Assembly: GCF_019802045.1 (NCBI RefSeq)
Contig: NZ_JAHVHU010000008.1
Coordinates: 236,069-300,068, forward strand
Direction of reading: 5' to 3'
Source of the DNA: Membranihabitans marinus
GTDB taxonomy: Bacteria; Bacteroidota; Bacteroidia; Chitinophagales; Saprospiraceae
Length of the DNA: 64,000 nucleotides
The notes beneath the pieces were generated by a model that did no database searches, had not been told where the DNA came from, and was given only the letters and a program-made list of their open reading frames with translations. A program made the translations under genes and the position numbers. Shown piece by piece: positions 8,302-17,216 of the stretch (within the stretch, counting starts at the first letter, position 1; each line of letters starts with the position of its first letter).

Positions 8302-8346
8302 CTCAAGTTAACTTCTACCTCAAACTTAACCTCTACCTCAGCCTCA
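8302..8346 (-). repeat. Sense-strand tandem repeat after the aminotransferase stop
   Basis: On the minus strand the TGA stop of the class IV aminotransferase begins a degenerate array TGAGGC, TGAGGTAGAGGTTAAGTT, TGAGGTAGAAGTTAACT, TGAG. The GTTGAGGT-type unit also occurs at 22836-22881. It lies in the convergent gap with the LexA-like remnant. Confidence 0.8.
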
Positions 8347-9252
8347 CAACTCCTTTACCGGAATGCAATACTTCGGAATCAGGGTTCTGAACTGACCTTG
8401 AATATCTTCGAAGATGTCCCAACCTCGGTCAAAATCTACTTCTCGTCCGTCAATCTCTGTCACCGGAGTGAGTTCTCCCATGGTTCCTGTGGCAAATACT
8501 CCATCAGCAGTATAGAACTCAGTAAGACTCAGATTCTTTTCTGTACAGGGGATCTGCAGATCTCTACAGCATTCCATGACCAGTCCGCGGGTAATTCCTG
8601 GCAGGCACGCATGCGCGTGTGGCGTAAAAACCTCATTATCCCGGATTGTAAATACATTGGTGCCATTTAACTCCGCTACAAAACCTTCCGTATCCAGCAT
8701 TAATCCCGCATCCACTCCGGCGACGTTGGCCTGGATCTTGGCAAGAATATTATTGAGCAGGTTGTTGTGATGTATTTTGGAATCGAGGTGACGAGGTGAG
8801 TTGCGTTGGACCGAGGTGCTGATTACCCGAATCCCGCTTTTATTGTCATAGACGGGTGGTTTCCATTCTGCCAGTACGATCAGGCAGGGACCTGATTGAT
8901 TAACCCGGGGATCCATACCGCTGGTGATTTTTTCACCCCGTGTTAGGGTGAGCCGGATGTGCACATCGCTGTACATTTTATTGGCCGTGAGTGTTTCATA
9001 GATTGCTTTTTTGATGTATGAACGGTCCGGGATAACATCAAATGCCAGTGCCTTGGCCGAGTGGTACAACCGGTCCAGATGACGATCCGGCGAGAAGATG
9101 CCTTCTTCGTAAACACGGATCCCCTCCCATACTGCATCGCCACCCTGAACACTACTGTCAAATACGGATACCTTCGCCTCACCTCTGGGGTATAAACCAT
9201 CACCTACCCAGATGTGGATATCTTCATTTCGGGAGTCAAATTTTTGAAGCAT
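8344..9252 (-). CDS. Class IV PLP aminotransferase (branched-chain/D-amino-acid aminotransferase-like)
   Basis: The 302-residue product has the fold-type IV features: GLYPRGEAKVSVFD near the N-terminus, EGIRVY, the PLP lysine in DSKIHHNNLLN (Lys159), the ELNGTNVF phosphate-loop region and TGTMGELTPV near the C-terminus. Such enzymes transaminate branched-chain or D-amino acids, or act as 4-amino-4-deoxychorismate lyase; the HHNN rather than K(S/T)xNY context sets it apart from standard IlvE. It follows a sulfotransferase-like gene with a 3-nt gap, so the two are cotranscribed. Cytosolic. Exact substrate open. Confidence 0.9.
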   Translation of the reverse strand: MLQKFDSRNEDIHIWVGDGLYPRGEAKVSVFDSSVQGGDAVWEGIRVYEEGIFSPDRHLDRLYHSAKALAFDVIPDRSYIKKAIYETLTANKMYSDVHIRLTLTRGEKITSGMDPRVNQSGPCLIVLAEWKPPVYDNKSGIRVISTSVQRNSPRHLDSKIHHNNLLNNILAKIQANVAGVDAGLMLDTEGFVAELNGTNVFTIRDNEVFTPHAHACLPGITRGLVMECCRDLQIPCTEKNLSLTEFYTADGVFATGTMGELTPVTEIDGREVDFDRGWDIFEDIQGQFRTLIPKYCIPVKEL

Positions 9253-9255
9253 GGT

Positions 9256-9969
9256 TTATGTTTTCGTTTGTTCATAAAGATATTGATAATCGGTCAAACA
9301 TTCCATTAGCAATGGCTGCAAATATTCTGGGAGTGTGACTGAATCCGGACTTTTTGCCGGACCAAACCGCGTCGTGTCCCATACACTTTGGTACCAGTGA
9401 GGCGCCCAGCAGCCATCATAGGATTTGGGACCCGGGGGCCAGCGCAACATGGATTTCTGAAATGGAAATTTCAACTTTTCACACAAATGACGAAGTATCC
9501 TTTCCGGGTTTGCTAATAGTTGATTGGCATCTATGACATGAGCATTTACGCCCTGGACTTTCAGGATGTCGTATAATTGCCGTTGGGTCGTCGTCCCCAG
9601 ATCTTCAAGGGAGGGTTCAGGGATCACTTTGGCAAAGGACTGAATATGAAGACAAGGGTGACGAATGAGAAAAATAGGCTTCCAGTCCTCCATCATACTA
9701 AAATCCTCAGGCTGGATATGATGCGCCATATTTTTGATAAAGACCACCGGAAATTTTTCCGCTGCTTTATGAATATCACCGATAATGCTGGCCCGATCTT
9801 TTGATTGATGTGCCAAAATTAATTCCCGATCAGGGTGATTTTTGCCGGTTTCGGCCAGATAGCAGGCATAAAAGGGTTCATCCATCGGTAGAACGTCCGT
9901 ATGCTGACCAAAGCTGTACATTAATGCCGTGGAGACATTCCGTGGGCTGGCAATGAGGTGAATAATCAT
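9256..9969 (-). CDS. Sulfotransferase-like P-loop protein paired with the class IV aminotransferase
   Basis: A 237-residue protein beginning MIIHLIASPRNVSTALMYSF, a variant of the sulfotransferase 5'-phosphosulfate loop (usually xRSGTT/S), with FLIRHPCLHIQSF resembling the 3'-phosphate binding region and a C-terminal W-rich segment. Bacterial copies of this family often sit beside class IV aminotransferases, and from memory plant 'branched-chain aminotransferase-like' proteins carry both domains fused. The 3-nt gap to the aminotransferase supports a joint pathway. The reaction is unknown; true sulfotransferase activity is uncertain because the loop is atypical. Confidence 0.75.
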   Translation of the reverse strand: MIIHLIASPRNVSTALMYSFGQHTDVLPMDEPFYACYLAETGKNHPDRELILAHQSKDRASIIGDIHKAAEKFPVVFIKNMAHHIQPEDFSMMEDWKPIFLIRHPCLHIQSFAKVIPEPSLEDLGTTTQRQLYDILKVQGVNAHVIDANQLLANPERILRHLCEKLKFPFQKSMLRWPPGPKSYDGCWAPHWYQSVWDTTRFGPAKSPDSVTLPEYLQPLLMECLTDYQYLYEQTKT

Positions 9970-10129
9970 AAATACCTGATCAATGAAATTAAAATTTGTT
10001 GTCGAAACTGGCAGGTAAAAGATAAAAATAAAAATACGTAAGGTTCATATCGGAATTAAAATATTTCACGTAATTATCTATCCTTGATATCTGGATAAGA
10101 AATAAGTGTCACTCAAAAATGCACGGTAT

Positions 10130-10300
10130 GCTCGTATGACTTACACATCTTTTGATAACACAGCGCATCTTGTGGAATAAAAAATACACGGTGTAACTCC
10201 AGCTAAACCTCCGTTTTTTTCCTCGACAATCTTTGAATATTTACAAAATCTTATACGGCATTATCAAATACAAATGGTATCACCGATTACTTTATATGCC
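10130..10300 (-). repeat. Dispersed repeat, copy B (intergenic 9970-10401)
   Basis: On the minus strand this stretch aligns with 4795-4965: ATATTCAAAGAT, CGAGGAAAAAA, CGGAGG and TACAxCG in matching order. The remainder of the 430-nt divergent gap is AT-rich and presumably holds promoters for the sulfotransferase-like and TRIC genes; I see no small gene in it. Confidence 0.65.
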
Positions 10301-10401
10301 AGAATCGATGAAGTGTATGCGGTGCGCGCGTTGAAAATTGACTATGGATGCAAATAGTTGTGGCTTAAATTTCCCATCTTTGCCCCGAAGCCGGAAAGCC
10401 T

Positions 10402-11019
10402 ATGGATATTAATTTTGTGGATTACCTGGACATCATTGGCACCATCGTATTTGCTATGAGTGGAGCTTTAGCCGCATTAAATAACAAATTCGATTATTTT
10501 GGAGCTCTGGTCATTGCTTTTGTGACAGCCACTGGGGGAGGGACTTTACGTGATCTGTTTTTGGGAGCCAGTCCTGTATTTTGGATACATTCCACGGAGT
10601 ACTTTTTATATATTTTTATCGGGTATTTGGCGGCCACCGTTTTCCAGTCCACAGTACTTCGGTTTCGAAAGACGATGTTCTTGTTCGACACGATAGGAAT
10701 TAGTGTTTTTACGATCATTGGATTGGAAAAAACACTTGGCTTGGGATTTACACCCTTTATCGCCTTGAATATGGGGGTGATGTCGGCGGTCTTTGGCGGC
10801 GTACTCCGCGATGTGCTTTCCAATGTTCCTCCATTGATATTTCGGGATGAAATATACGCTATACCCTGTTATATTGGAGGCATTGTGTATTTGATCTTAA
10901 GATCTACCGGATCGCCGGAAGAAGTCAACCAACTTATTACCATTTTTTTAATTATCTTGATCCGCATTATTGCCATCAAAAGGCACTGGACGGTATCTCC
11001 TCACGTGGATAGGACATAA
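10402..11019 (+). CDS. TRIC/YicG (UPF0126) family membrane channel
   Basis: The 205-residue protein has about seven hydrophobic helices and the duplicated family motif: FAMSGALAALNNKFDYFGALVIAFVTATGGGTLRDLFLG in the first half and GVMSAVFGGVLRDVL in the second, both with the GGxxRD kink seen in prokaryotic trimeric intracellular cation (TRIC) channels. These form trimeric potassium-permeable pores in the inner membrane. It is followed 55 nt later by an SGNH hydrolase gene on the same strand, with no evident functional link. Confidence 0.92.
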   Translation: MDINFVDYLDIIGTIVFAMSGALAALNNKFDYFGALVIAFVTATGGGTLRDLFLGASPVFWIHSTEYFLYIFIGYLAATVFQSTVLRFRKTMFLFDTIGISVFTIIGLEKTLGLGFTPFIALNMGVMSAVFGGVLRDVLSNVPPLIFRDEIYAIPCYIGGIVYLILRSTGSPEEVNQLITIFLIILIRIIAIKRHWTVSPHVDRT

Positions 11020-11074
11020 TGTGGAGATGTAGTGCCAGAACATTTTACTACTAATAGATAACGATCGAAAAATT

Positions 11075-11827
11075 ATGAAGAGACGTAAATTTATACAATT
11101 GTCAGCCGGCATGGGCGCTTTGCCGGTTGTCGTCCCGGGGTATATCCCTCAATTTTCTTCCGACCGTCAGACAAAGACAGGTGATCGAACCGTCGTTTTA
11201 TTTCAGGGAGACTCGATTACAGACGCGGGACGAGATCGAAAAAGTGAAATTCCTGACAAACCAGTAGGCTTAGGGCGTGGTTATGCCTTTCTGGCTGCTA
11301 CTCAATTGTATGAAAAGCATCCCGATCTTCAGCCCAAGGTCTATAATCGTGGAATCAGCGGCAACAAAGTATATCAACTGGCGGACCGGTGGGACCGGGA
11401 TGCTATTGATCTTCAGCCGGATGTGATTAGTATATTGATTGGAGTGAACGATCACTGGCATTCCCTGCGGGATTACGCGGGAACACCTGAAAAATACAGA
11501 GATGATTTTGATGCTTTATTGACCCGTACGAAACAGGAACTACCGGACACTGCATTGATTGTATGCGAGCCTTTTGTGCTGCTGGATGGTACGGCTATTG
11601 AGAAAGAAAAGTGGGTTCCCGTCTTCGATGATTACAGAAAAGCTTCCAGAGAATTATCTAAAAAGTACGATGCACAATTCGTGCCTTTTCAGTCCATATT
11701 TGACAAAGCGTTGAAACGGGCCCCGGCATCGTATTGGGCCCCGGATGGAGTTCACCCCAGTCTCGCCGGCGCACAGTTGATGGCCGATCATTGGGTCAAA
11801 GCTTTCGATAAATTGAAACTTAAGTAG
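11075..11827 (+). CDS. Exported SGNH/GDSL hydrolase
   Basis: A 250-residue protein with a twin-arginine-like start (MKRRKFIQLSAGMGALPVVVPG), then the GDSL block FQGDSITDAG (Ser47), the GISGN block III-like glycine, GVNDHW (block III Asn) and the C-terminal DGVHP block V (Asp224, His227). All catalytic elements of an SGNH esterase/lipase are present. The Tat-type leader suggests folded export to the periplasm. Close relatives act on carbohydrate esters, but the substrate is unknown. Confidence 0.92.
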   Translation: MKRRKFIQLSAGMGALPVVVPGYIPQFSSDRQTKTGDRTVVLFQGDSITDAGRDRKSEIPDKPVGLGRGYAFLAATQLYEKHPDLQPKVYNRGISGNKVYQLADRWDRDAIDLQPDVISILIGVNDHWHSLRDYAGTPEKYRDDFDALLTRTKQELPDTALIVCEPFVLLDGTAIEKEKWVPVFDDYRKASRELSKKYDAQFVPFQSIFDKALKRAPASYWAPDGVHPSLAGAQLMADHWVKAFDKLKLK

Positions 11828-12365
11828 TCGGAAGTGCACTGCGCTGAGTGTCGTTTATGAATTTGATGAAGGTTTATAGTATTGAAGGGTTTCACTATTT
11901 CTTCGTGCTATAGTTTGTGGTTTGGTTCTAGGTATTGATTTAGTTCTTCCGTTTTGTTGGTACCTATTTGTTCGGGCTATTTCCAGTGTAATGTGGCCTC
12001 GTTTGTGGTTTGCAGTTTGTAAGCTTCGTCCGACGCCGAGCTTTTGAAGCCGATTGCGATCCGCATGAACTTGTGCCACCGTGCACCGGCGATGAAGCTA
12101 TGGCGCAGGCGCCTAAAGCTAAGGCGACACGCAGTCAACGATCGCGGGCGGCTGTCAGCCCGTAAGACATGCCCCATAGCACTAGCATAGCTTCAGGACC
12201 ATAGTCCTGATGAACAAGATCTCGCGTGCGGATTGTACTAAATTTTATTGACACAGAAGATTGGATACCCTCAAACTACAAACGGCCGAAGGCCACAAAC
12301 CACAAACACCATCATCACAACCATCAATAATTTAAAACTAAACATTACCAATTTACCAATTAGAA
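11828..12365. repeat. Convergent intergenic region with sense-oriented heptamers and hairpins
   Basis: No gene is supported. The plus strand has GTTTGTG/GTTTGCA/GTTTGTA heptamers in register (12001-12021) and TAGTTTG TGGTTTG (11911-11924) on the side of the plus-strand SGNH gene. The minus strand has the same GTTTGTGG type at about 12265-12310 on the side of the minus-strand ABC-F gene. Between them are short hairpins at 12145-12162 (GGCTGTCAGCC core) and 12194-12209 (CAGGAC/GTCCTG). Confidence 0.7.
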
Positions 12366-14291
12366 TCAACCCTCATCAAGAGCCTCCATTTCTTCCATTA
12401 GATGAGCCCATGACTCCATGACTTCATCCAGTTCACTTTTTAGCTGATGGTGGGTCTGCGTAACTTCTGCTGCATTTTTTGACTGGTAAAATTCCGGATC
12501 CATCATGTCTTTTTCGCAGGATTGAATTTTTTTCTCAATCCTTTGCATGCTTTTTTCCTGCTTATTGATCTGATTTTTAAGGAACTTTTTTCTTTCAAAC
12601 AACTCGATTCGTTCTTCTTTGGAAAGGGGAGCCGCTTTCTTACTAGACGCTTGATCACCCTTTTCGATGGCTCGCATATCATCTTCTTCCCGCTTCATCA
12701 GGAAGTACTCGATGTCTCCCAGGTATTCTTTCACCTCTCCGTTTCTGAATTCATAAGTCTTTTCCGTCAACCCCGCCAGCAGGTCCCTGTCGTGAGACAC
12801 CACCAGCAGTGTGCCTTCAAATGACTCTAAACCGTTTTTTAGAATGGCTTTTGTTTGCATGTCCAGGTGGTGCGTAGGTTCATCAAGAACTAGAAAATTA
12901 ATCGGCTTCAATAGGAGGCGCGCCAGTGCCAATCTTGTTTTTTCTCCCCCGGACAATACTTTGATCTTTTTTTCAACCTCTTCGCCTGAAAACAAGAACG
13001 ATCCCAGGATCGTCCTGACTTTGGTGCGCATATTAGCCGGTGCCACCGATTCCATGTAGGATAAGGGTGTTTCGTTTCCTGGTAAAAACTCCACTTGGTT
13101 TTGAGCAAAATAGCCCAGATCAACATTGTTACCGAGCGTGACAGTTCCCTCGGAGGGTTCCCATTCGCCAACTATTATTTTAGTCAATGTTGATTTACCT
13201 TGACCATTCTGGCCCACAAAAGCAACCCGTTCACCCCGTAAAATCTCCATGGAAACGTTGTCAAAAACTTGGTTGGTTCCAAACGATTTGCCGGCGTTGA
13301 TTACTTTCGAGACCTCATTGGCCGAGCGACGAACGGGCAGAAAGCTTAAACTAACTTGCGAATGATCTTCCACCACTTCATCGATTTTTTCCATCTTATC
13401 GAGTGATTTCTCCATAGACTGTGCCATGGATGCCTTGGTCGCTTTGGCCCGAAACCGTTCGATGGTACGTTGTTTGTCAGCGATTAATTTTTGTTGATTT
13501 TCATAAGCTGCCTGCCGGATGCGAACCCGTTCTTCTTTTTCAATCAGATAGCCTGAATAATTCGTCGGGTAATATTCTATATGACCCCGATGTAGTTCAT
13601 AGACGTCCGTAATAATATTGTCTAAAAATTGTCGGTCGTGCGAGATCAGGATGACGATCCCCGGATAATTTTTTAAGAATTTTTCCAGCCAGATAATGGA
13701 ATCGATGTCCAGGTGGTTGGTGGGTTCATCCAGGAGTAGAACGGACGGGCCGGATAAAAGAATCTGGGCAAGCTGGACCCGCATTTTCCAGCCTCCGCTG
13801 AGTTTTCCGGTTAGTTTATCAAATGTTTTTGAAGTAAATCCCAAGCCTTTCAGGACTTTTTCAATCTCTGCTTCTCTGTTTTCAACACCCAGATAGCTGA
13901 GTCGGTCTGTCAGATCGGCAATCTGTTGAATCAGGTCATGATATGCCTCACTCTCATAATCTTCACGAGTGGAAAGTGCTTCGTTCAGGGATTCAAGTTT
14001 TGCTTCCGTTTTATTGATGGAGGAAAAAGCGAGACTGGCATTTTCACGGACCGTTAAGGTCTCATCGACAGTCAGATGTTGACTCAGATACCCCAATGTA
14101 TAATGTCCGGGAAAGTCAACCTGACCTTCCTGTGGAACAATTTCTCCGGTCAGGATTTTAAGAAGAGTCGTTTTACCGGTTCCATTGCGCCCCACGAGAC
14201 CATATTTTCCTCCGTCCCGGATGGTAAACTCTATATTATCAAATAAAATACGGTCTCCAAAATAGAGATTTATTCCTCTTCCTGAAATCAC
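12366..14291 (-). CDS. ABC-F subfamily ATPase (ribosome-associated type)
   Basis: A 641-residue soluble protein with two ABC domains and no membrane segments. Domain 1: Walker A GRNGTGKTT (residues 34-42), signature LSGGWKMR, Walker B LLLDEPTNHLD. Domain 2: GQNGQGKST, LSGGEKTRLALARLL, LVLDEPTHHLD. A charged linker (residues ~240-310) joins them and a Lys/Glu-rich coiled coil ends the protein (~555-640), as in Uup/YdiF-type ABC-F proteins acting at the ribosomal E site. It starts 6 nt after yqgE, so cotranscription with fabD-yqgE is likely. Which ABC-F group it belongs to was not determined. Confidence 0.95.
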   Translation of the reverse strand: MISGRGINLYFGDRILFDNIEFTIRDGGKYGLVGRNGTGKTTLLKILTGEIVPQEGQVDFPGHYTLGYLSQHLTVDETLTVRENASLAFSSINKTEAKLESLNEALSTREDYESEAYHDLIQQIADLTDRLSYLGVENREAEIEKVLKGLGFTSKTFDKLTGKLSGGWKMRVQLAQILLSGPSVLLLDEPTNHLDIDSIIWLEKFLKNYPGIVILISHDRQFLDNIITDVYELHRGHIEYYPTNYSGYLIEKEERVRIRQAAYENQQKLIADKQRTIERFRAKATKASMAQSMEKSLDKMEKIDEVVEDHSQVSLSFLPVRRSANEVSKVINAGKSFGTNQVFDNVSMEILRGERVAFVGQNGQGKSTLTKIIVGEWEPSEGTVTLGNNVDLGYFAQNQVEFLPGNETPLSYMESVAPANMRTKVRTILGSFLFSGEEVEKKIKVLSGGEKTRLALARLLLKPINFLVLDEPTHHLDMQTKAILKNGLESFEGTLLVVSHDRDLLAGLTEKTYEFRNGEVKEYLGDIEYFLMKREEDDMRAIEKGDQASSKKAAPLSKEERIELFERKKFLKNQINKQEKSMQRIEKKIQSCEKDMMDPEFYQSKNAAEVTQTHHQLKSELDEVMESWAHLMEEMEALDEG

Positions 14292-14297
14292 GGTTGA

Positions 14298-14864
14298 TTA
14301 GTTTAAGTTTGAAAAATCAGAGATGTTTGCAATCACCTCAAAATGTCCGCCTTTGTTGTTCATCACCTGGGACCATAAGTCGTTGTTACGGTCTGAAAAC
14401 AAGTAATTTCGATCCATATTAGCCAGAACCCAGGATTTGTAGGCCAATTCTTCTTCCAATTGCCCCGGAGACCATCCGGCATAACCGATAAAAAACCGAA
14501 TATCTGAAGAAGATATTAATTCATTTTTCAGGAGGAATTTAACCTTTTCAAAGTCTCCGCCCCAGAAAATTCCATGATCGATTTCTACACTGTTTTCCAC
14601 GAGATCGCCCTTTCTATGAATGAAGTGTATCGTATCGTGTGCTACGGGGCCACCAAAATACAAGAGCATTTCCTTTTCAGGGAAGTTGTCCAGTAGTTCG
14701 TTGACTTTGATTTCCATCGGCTTATTGACGATAAAACCCAATGAGCCTTCACTGTGACAATCGCACAGAAGGATCACAGCTCTTTTGAAGTTTGCATCCA
14801 CCATAAATGGATCTGCTAATAAAAGCTTTCCGGTCTCTAAGCCATATTTCATGTTAAAAAGCAT
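14298..14864 (-). CDS. yqgE: YqgE/AlgH family protein
   Basis: A 188-residue protein (ATG 14864; ATG 14852 is an alternative) with the DUF179 pattern: GKLLLADPFMVDANFKRAVILL, GSLGFIVNKP, YFGGPV and a late FIGYAGWSPGQLEEEL. Members are conserved in Gram-negative bacteria and were once linked to alginate regulation; their molecular function remains unclear. It sits between fabD and the ABC-F gene, all on the minus strand. Confidence 0.95.
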   Translation of the reverse strand: MLFNMKYGLETGKLLLADPFMVDANFKRAVILLCDCHSEGSLGFIVNKPMEIKVNELLDNFPEKEMLLYFGGPVAHDTIHFIHRKGDLVENSVEIDHGIFWGGDFEKVKFLLKNELISSSDIRFFIGYAGWSPGQLEEELAYKSWVLANMDRNYLFSDRNNDLWSQVMNNKGGHFEVIANISDFSNLN

Positions 14865-14943
14865 GTTTAATTTTTCCTAGGAACTGGTTGCTGAAAAATT
14901 CAGGTGTTTACCATCTCCATCAAATCGTATGTAATTTACACAT

Positions 14944-15822
14944 TTACAGTGAAAATGTTTGGACTTTACGATCTACTTTCTTGAGCATCCCCTGAAGAAT
15001 GCCGCCTTTGCCACCTACTTCATAAAATAGCTCACCACCGTCATCCAGCATTTGTTGCATGGTGTGCTTCCATCGGACCGGAGCGGTTAACTGCCGGATT
15101 AGATTCTCTTGGATAATGGCCGGATCTAAAGTCGGTGTGGCTGTTACGTTTTGGTAGACCGGACAAACGGGTTTATGAAAGTCGGTGTCTTCGATGGCCT
15201 GAGCCAATCGCTTTTCGGCAGACTGCATCAGCGGTGAATGAAAAGCTCCTCCCACTTTTAGTACCAGCGCTCGTCGGGCTCCGGCCTCTTTGAGCTTCTC
15301 TACGGCGGTTTCAATACCCTTCGCAGAACCTGAAATAACCAGTTGACCGGGTGCATTGTAATTTGCAGGAACAACAATTTCGTCGATGTCTGCACAAATT
15401 GATTCAATGACTTCGTCCTCGAGACCAAGAATGGCTGCCATAGTTCCCTCGGTCTCGTCGGTCGCATCCTGCATAGCCAAGGCACGCTCGTTGACCAGAT
15501 ACAACCCGTCTTCAAAACTTAATGCGCCAGCCACAGTAAGTGCTGAAAACTCGCCCAAAGAATGGCCGGCCGTCATCGCTGGTACTTTATCCTGGCTATT
15601 GACCTTTGCTGTGATCACAGAATGAATAAATATGGCTGGTTGAGTAACTTTGGTTTGTTTTAACTCTTCCTCCGTGCCATCAAACATCATCTGGTCAATA
15701 TCCCATCCAAGGACTTCATTGGCTTCTTTGAATAGTTTTCGGGCTGCAGAAGATGACTCATACAATTCTTTGCCCATGCCTGAAAACTGAGCACCCTGAC
15801 CGGGAAATAAAAAAACATTCAT
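14944..15822 (-). CDS. fabD: Malonyl-CoA:ACP transacylase
   Basis: The 292-residue protein begins FLFPGQGAQ and has the nucleophile elbow GHSLGEFSAL (Ser88) with the catalytic histidine in GGAFHSPLM (His195). It loads malonyl groups on acyl carrier protein for fatty acid synthesis in the cytosol. Length is normal for FabD. It lies 79 nt upstream of yqgE on the same strand, not in a classic fab cluster. Confidence 0.97.
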   Translation of the reverse strand: MNVFLFPGQGAQFSGMGKELYESSSAARKLFKEANEVLGWDIDQMMFDGTEEELKQTKVTQPAIFIHSVITAKVNSQDKVPAMTAGHSLGEFSALTVAGALSFEDGLYLVNERALAMQDATDETEGTMAAILGLEDEVIESICADIDEIVVPANYNAPGQLVISGSAKGIETAVEKLKEAGARRALVLKVGGAFHSPLMQSAEKRLAQAIEDTDFHKPVCPVYQNVTATPTLDPAIIQENLIRQLTAPVRWKHTMQQMLDDGGELFYEVGGKGGILQGMLKKVDRKVQTFSL

Positions 15823-16090
15823 CGTTTTTATCTAATTTAAATCTTGTTTAAAAATATGCTACAACTCATCCTTGTATAAAGAAAGCATTTCTTGGCGTGA
15901 TGCCTATCGTACCTGATTATTTTTTTTAAACATTCGGGTATCTGGTTACCAATCAAAAGGTAAGACGGATCAGTGTCTGGACCTATATTCTGTATCGCTT
16001 TCATGCTATCTTCGTATATAGACATCGAACATTCCACAGATCATTCCATATTGCGGAACTTGAGTTTCGTCTAAATTTTGGGAAATATCG

Positions 16091-16108
16091 TATAAAAATA
16101 TTTTTATA
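16091..16108. promoter_or_regulatory. 18-nt perfect AT palindrome upstream of the LytS-type kinase
   Basis: TATAAAAATATTTTTATA is a perfect inverted repeat ending 27 nt before the kinase ATG, in the gap divergent to fabD. It could be an operator, or chance in AT-rich DNA. Its position between two divergent transcription units is the only support for a role. Confidence 0.3.
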
Positions 16109-16135
16109 CCTAATTATTTTGCATTCTTTAGTAGC

Positions 16136-17203
16136 ATGATACCCAATAAGACTCTCAAGAATAAGTATTTCAGGCATGCACCGTTTTATTCCTACGCGGC
16201 AAGATACTCTGGTTCTATTCATATTATTTTTTGGGTGGTCTTTCTGGTTGCGCTGATTCTCTTAGATGGTAATGAGTTGGGGATATGGACGAATATATTG
16301 TCCAATTTTACCATGACGCTCTTTTTTGCCGGTATTGCCTATGTCAATATTCTATATCTTATACCCAAATACCTGTTTACCCAGAAAACGTTTTTATATG
16401 TCGTTTTTCTGATTACAGGAATCGTCCTTATTACACCGGTTTACATCAGTTTGCAATTGTTGATTTATCGCAATTACCCCGACAAGGCGAGCCTGTATTA
16501 CTTTAATATTAGTTCCATCATATTTTTAGAACTGTTTGTAGCTATAGGTTCCTTGTTCTATGCTATTATCGTTGATTGGATGAAAAAACGAGCGGAAGTT
16601 TCCGAATTATATACCACGAATATTGAAACAGAACTTAATTTTTTAAAAACTCAGATTAACCCGCATTTTTTGTTCAATACACTCAATAGTATTTATGCGC
16701 TGGCGCTCAAAAAATCGGATGATGCACCCGATCTTATCTTGAAGTTGTCAGAGATTATGCGCTATATGCTCTATGATTGCAACGAGGACGTGGTACCATT
16801 GGATCAGGAAATCAACTATTTGAAAAACTATCTGGATTTAGAAAAATTTCGAAAGGGAACGAACAATGAAATCAGTTTCACAGTAGAGGGCAACCCGGAA
16901 GGCAAATCGTTGGCGCCGCTTTTACTAATTACTTTTGTAGAGAATGCTTTTAAGCACGGGGTGAACAATGTGGAGAAAGGTTACGTTCGTATTCATTTTC
17001 GTATCTTGGAAGATCAGTTGGAATTTGACATAGAAAACAGTGTGTCACCTCAAATTCACTTGTCCAAACTTGGAGCCGGGAGTGGTGGCATTGGCCTGGA
17101 AAATGCCAAACGTCGACTTGAACTATTATACCCGGGCCAAAATACATTGAAAATCATTAAAAACCTGGATAGTTTCCGGGTGAAACTGACCATCAAATTT
17201 TAA
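16136..17203 (+). CDS. LytS/YehU-type sensor histidine kinase
   Basis: A 355-residue inner-membrane kinase. Four hydrophobic helices lie at about residues 28-45, 56-78, 86-112 and 125-148, followed by a short coiled linker and the His_kinase domain: H-box INPHFLFNTLNSIYAL (His177), N-box LITFVENAFKHGV and the G-box GSGGIGLENAKRRLELLY. No separate extracytoplasmic sensor domain is visible, so sensing is probably within the membrane. The cognate LytTR regulator begins 13 nt downstream. Confidence 0.95.
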   Translation: MIPNKTLKNKYFRHAPFYSYAARYSGSIHIIFWVVFLVALILLDGNELGIWTNILSNFTMTLFFAGIAYVNILYLIPKYLFTQKTFLYVVFLITGIVLITPVYISLQLLIYRNYPDKASLYYFNISSIIFLELFVAIGSLFYAIIVDWMKKRAEVSELYTTNIETELNFLKTQINPHFLFNTLNSIYALALKKSDDAPDLILKLSEIMRYMLYDCNEDVVPLDQEINYLKNYLDLEKFRKGTNNEISFTVEGNPEGKSLAPLLLITFVENAFKHGVNNVEKGYVRIHFRILEDQLEFDIENSVSPQIHLSKLGAGSGGIGLENAKRRLELLYPGQNTLKIIKNLDSFRVKLTIKF

Positions 17204-17216
17204 AAATAACCGCTTT

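Noticed and set aside
15837..16037. 66-codon minus-strand frame upstream of fabD
   Set aside because: No recognisable pattern, low-complexity AT-rich DNA and no promoter; may be leader DNA of fabD. Cannot be fully excluded.
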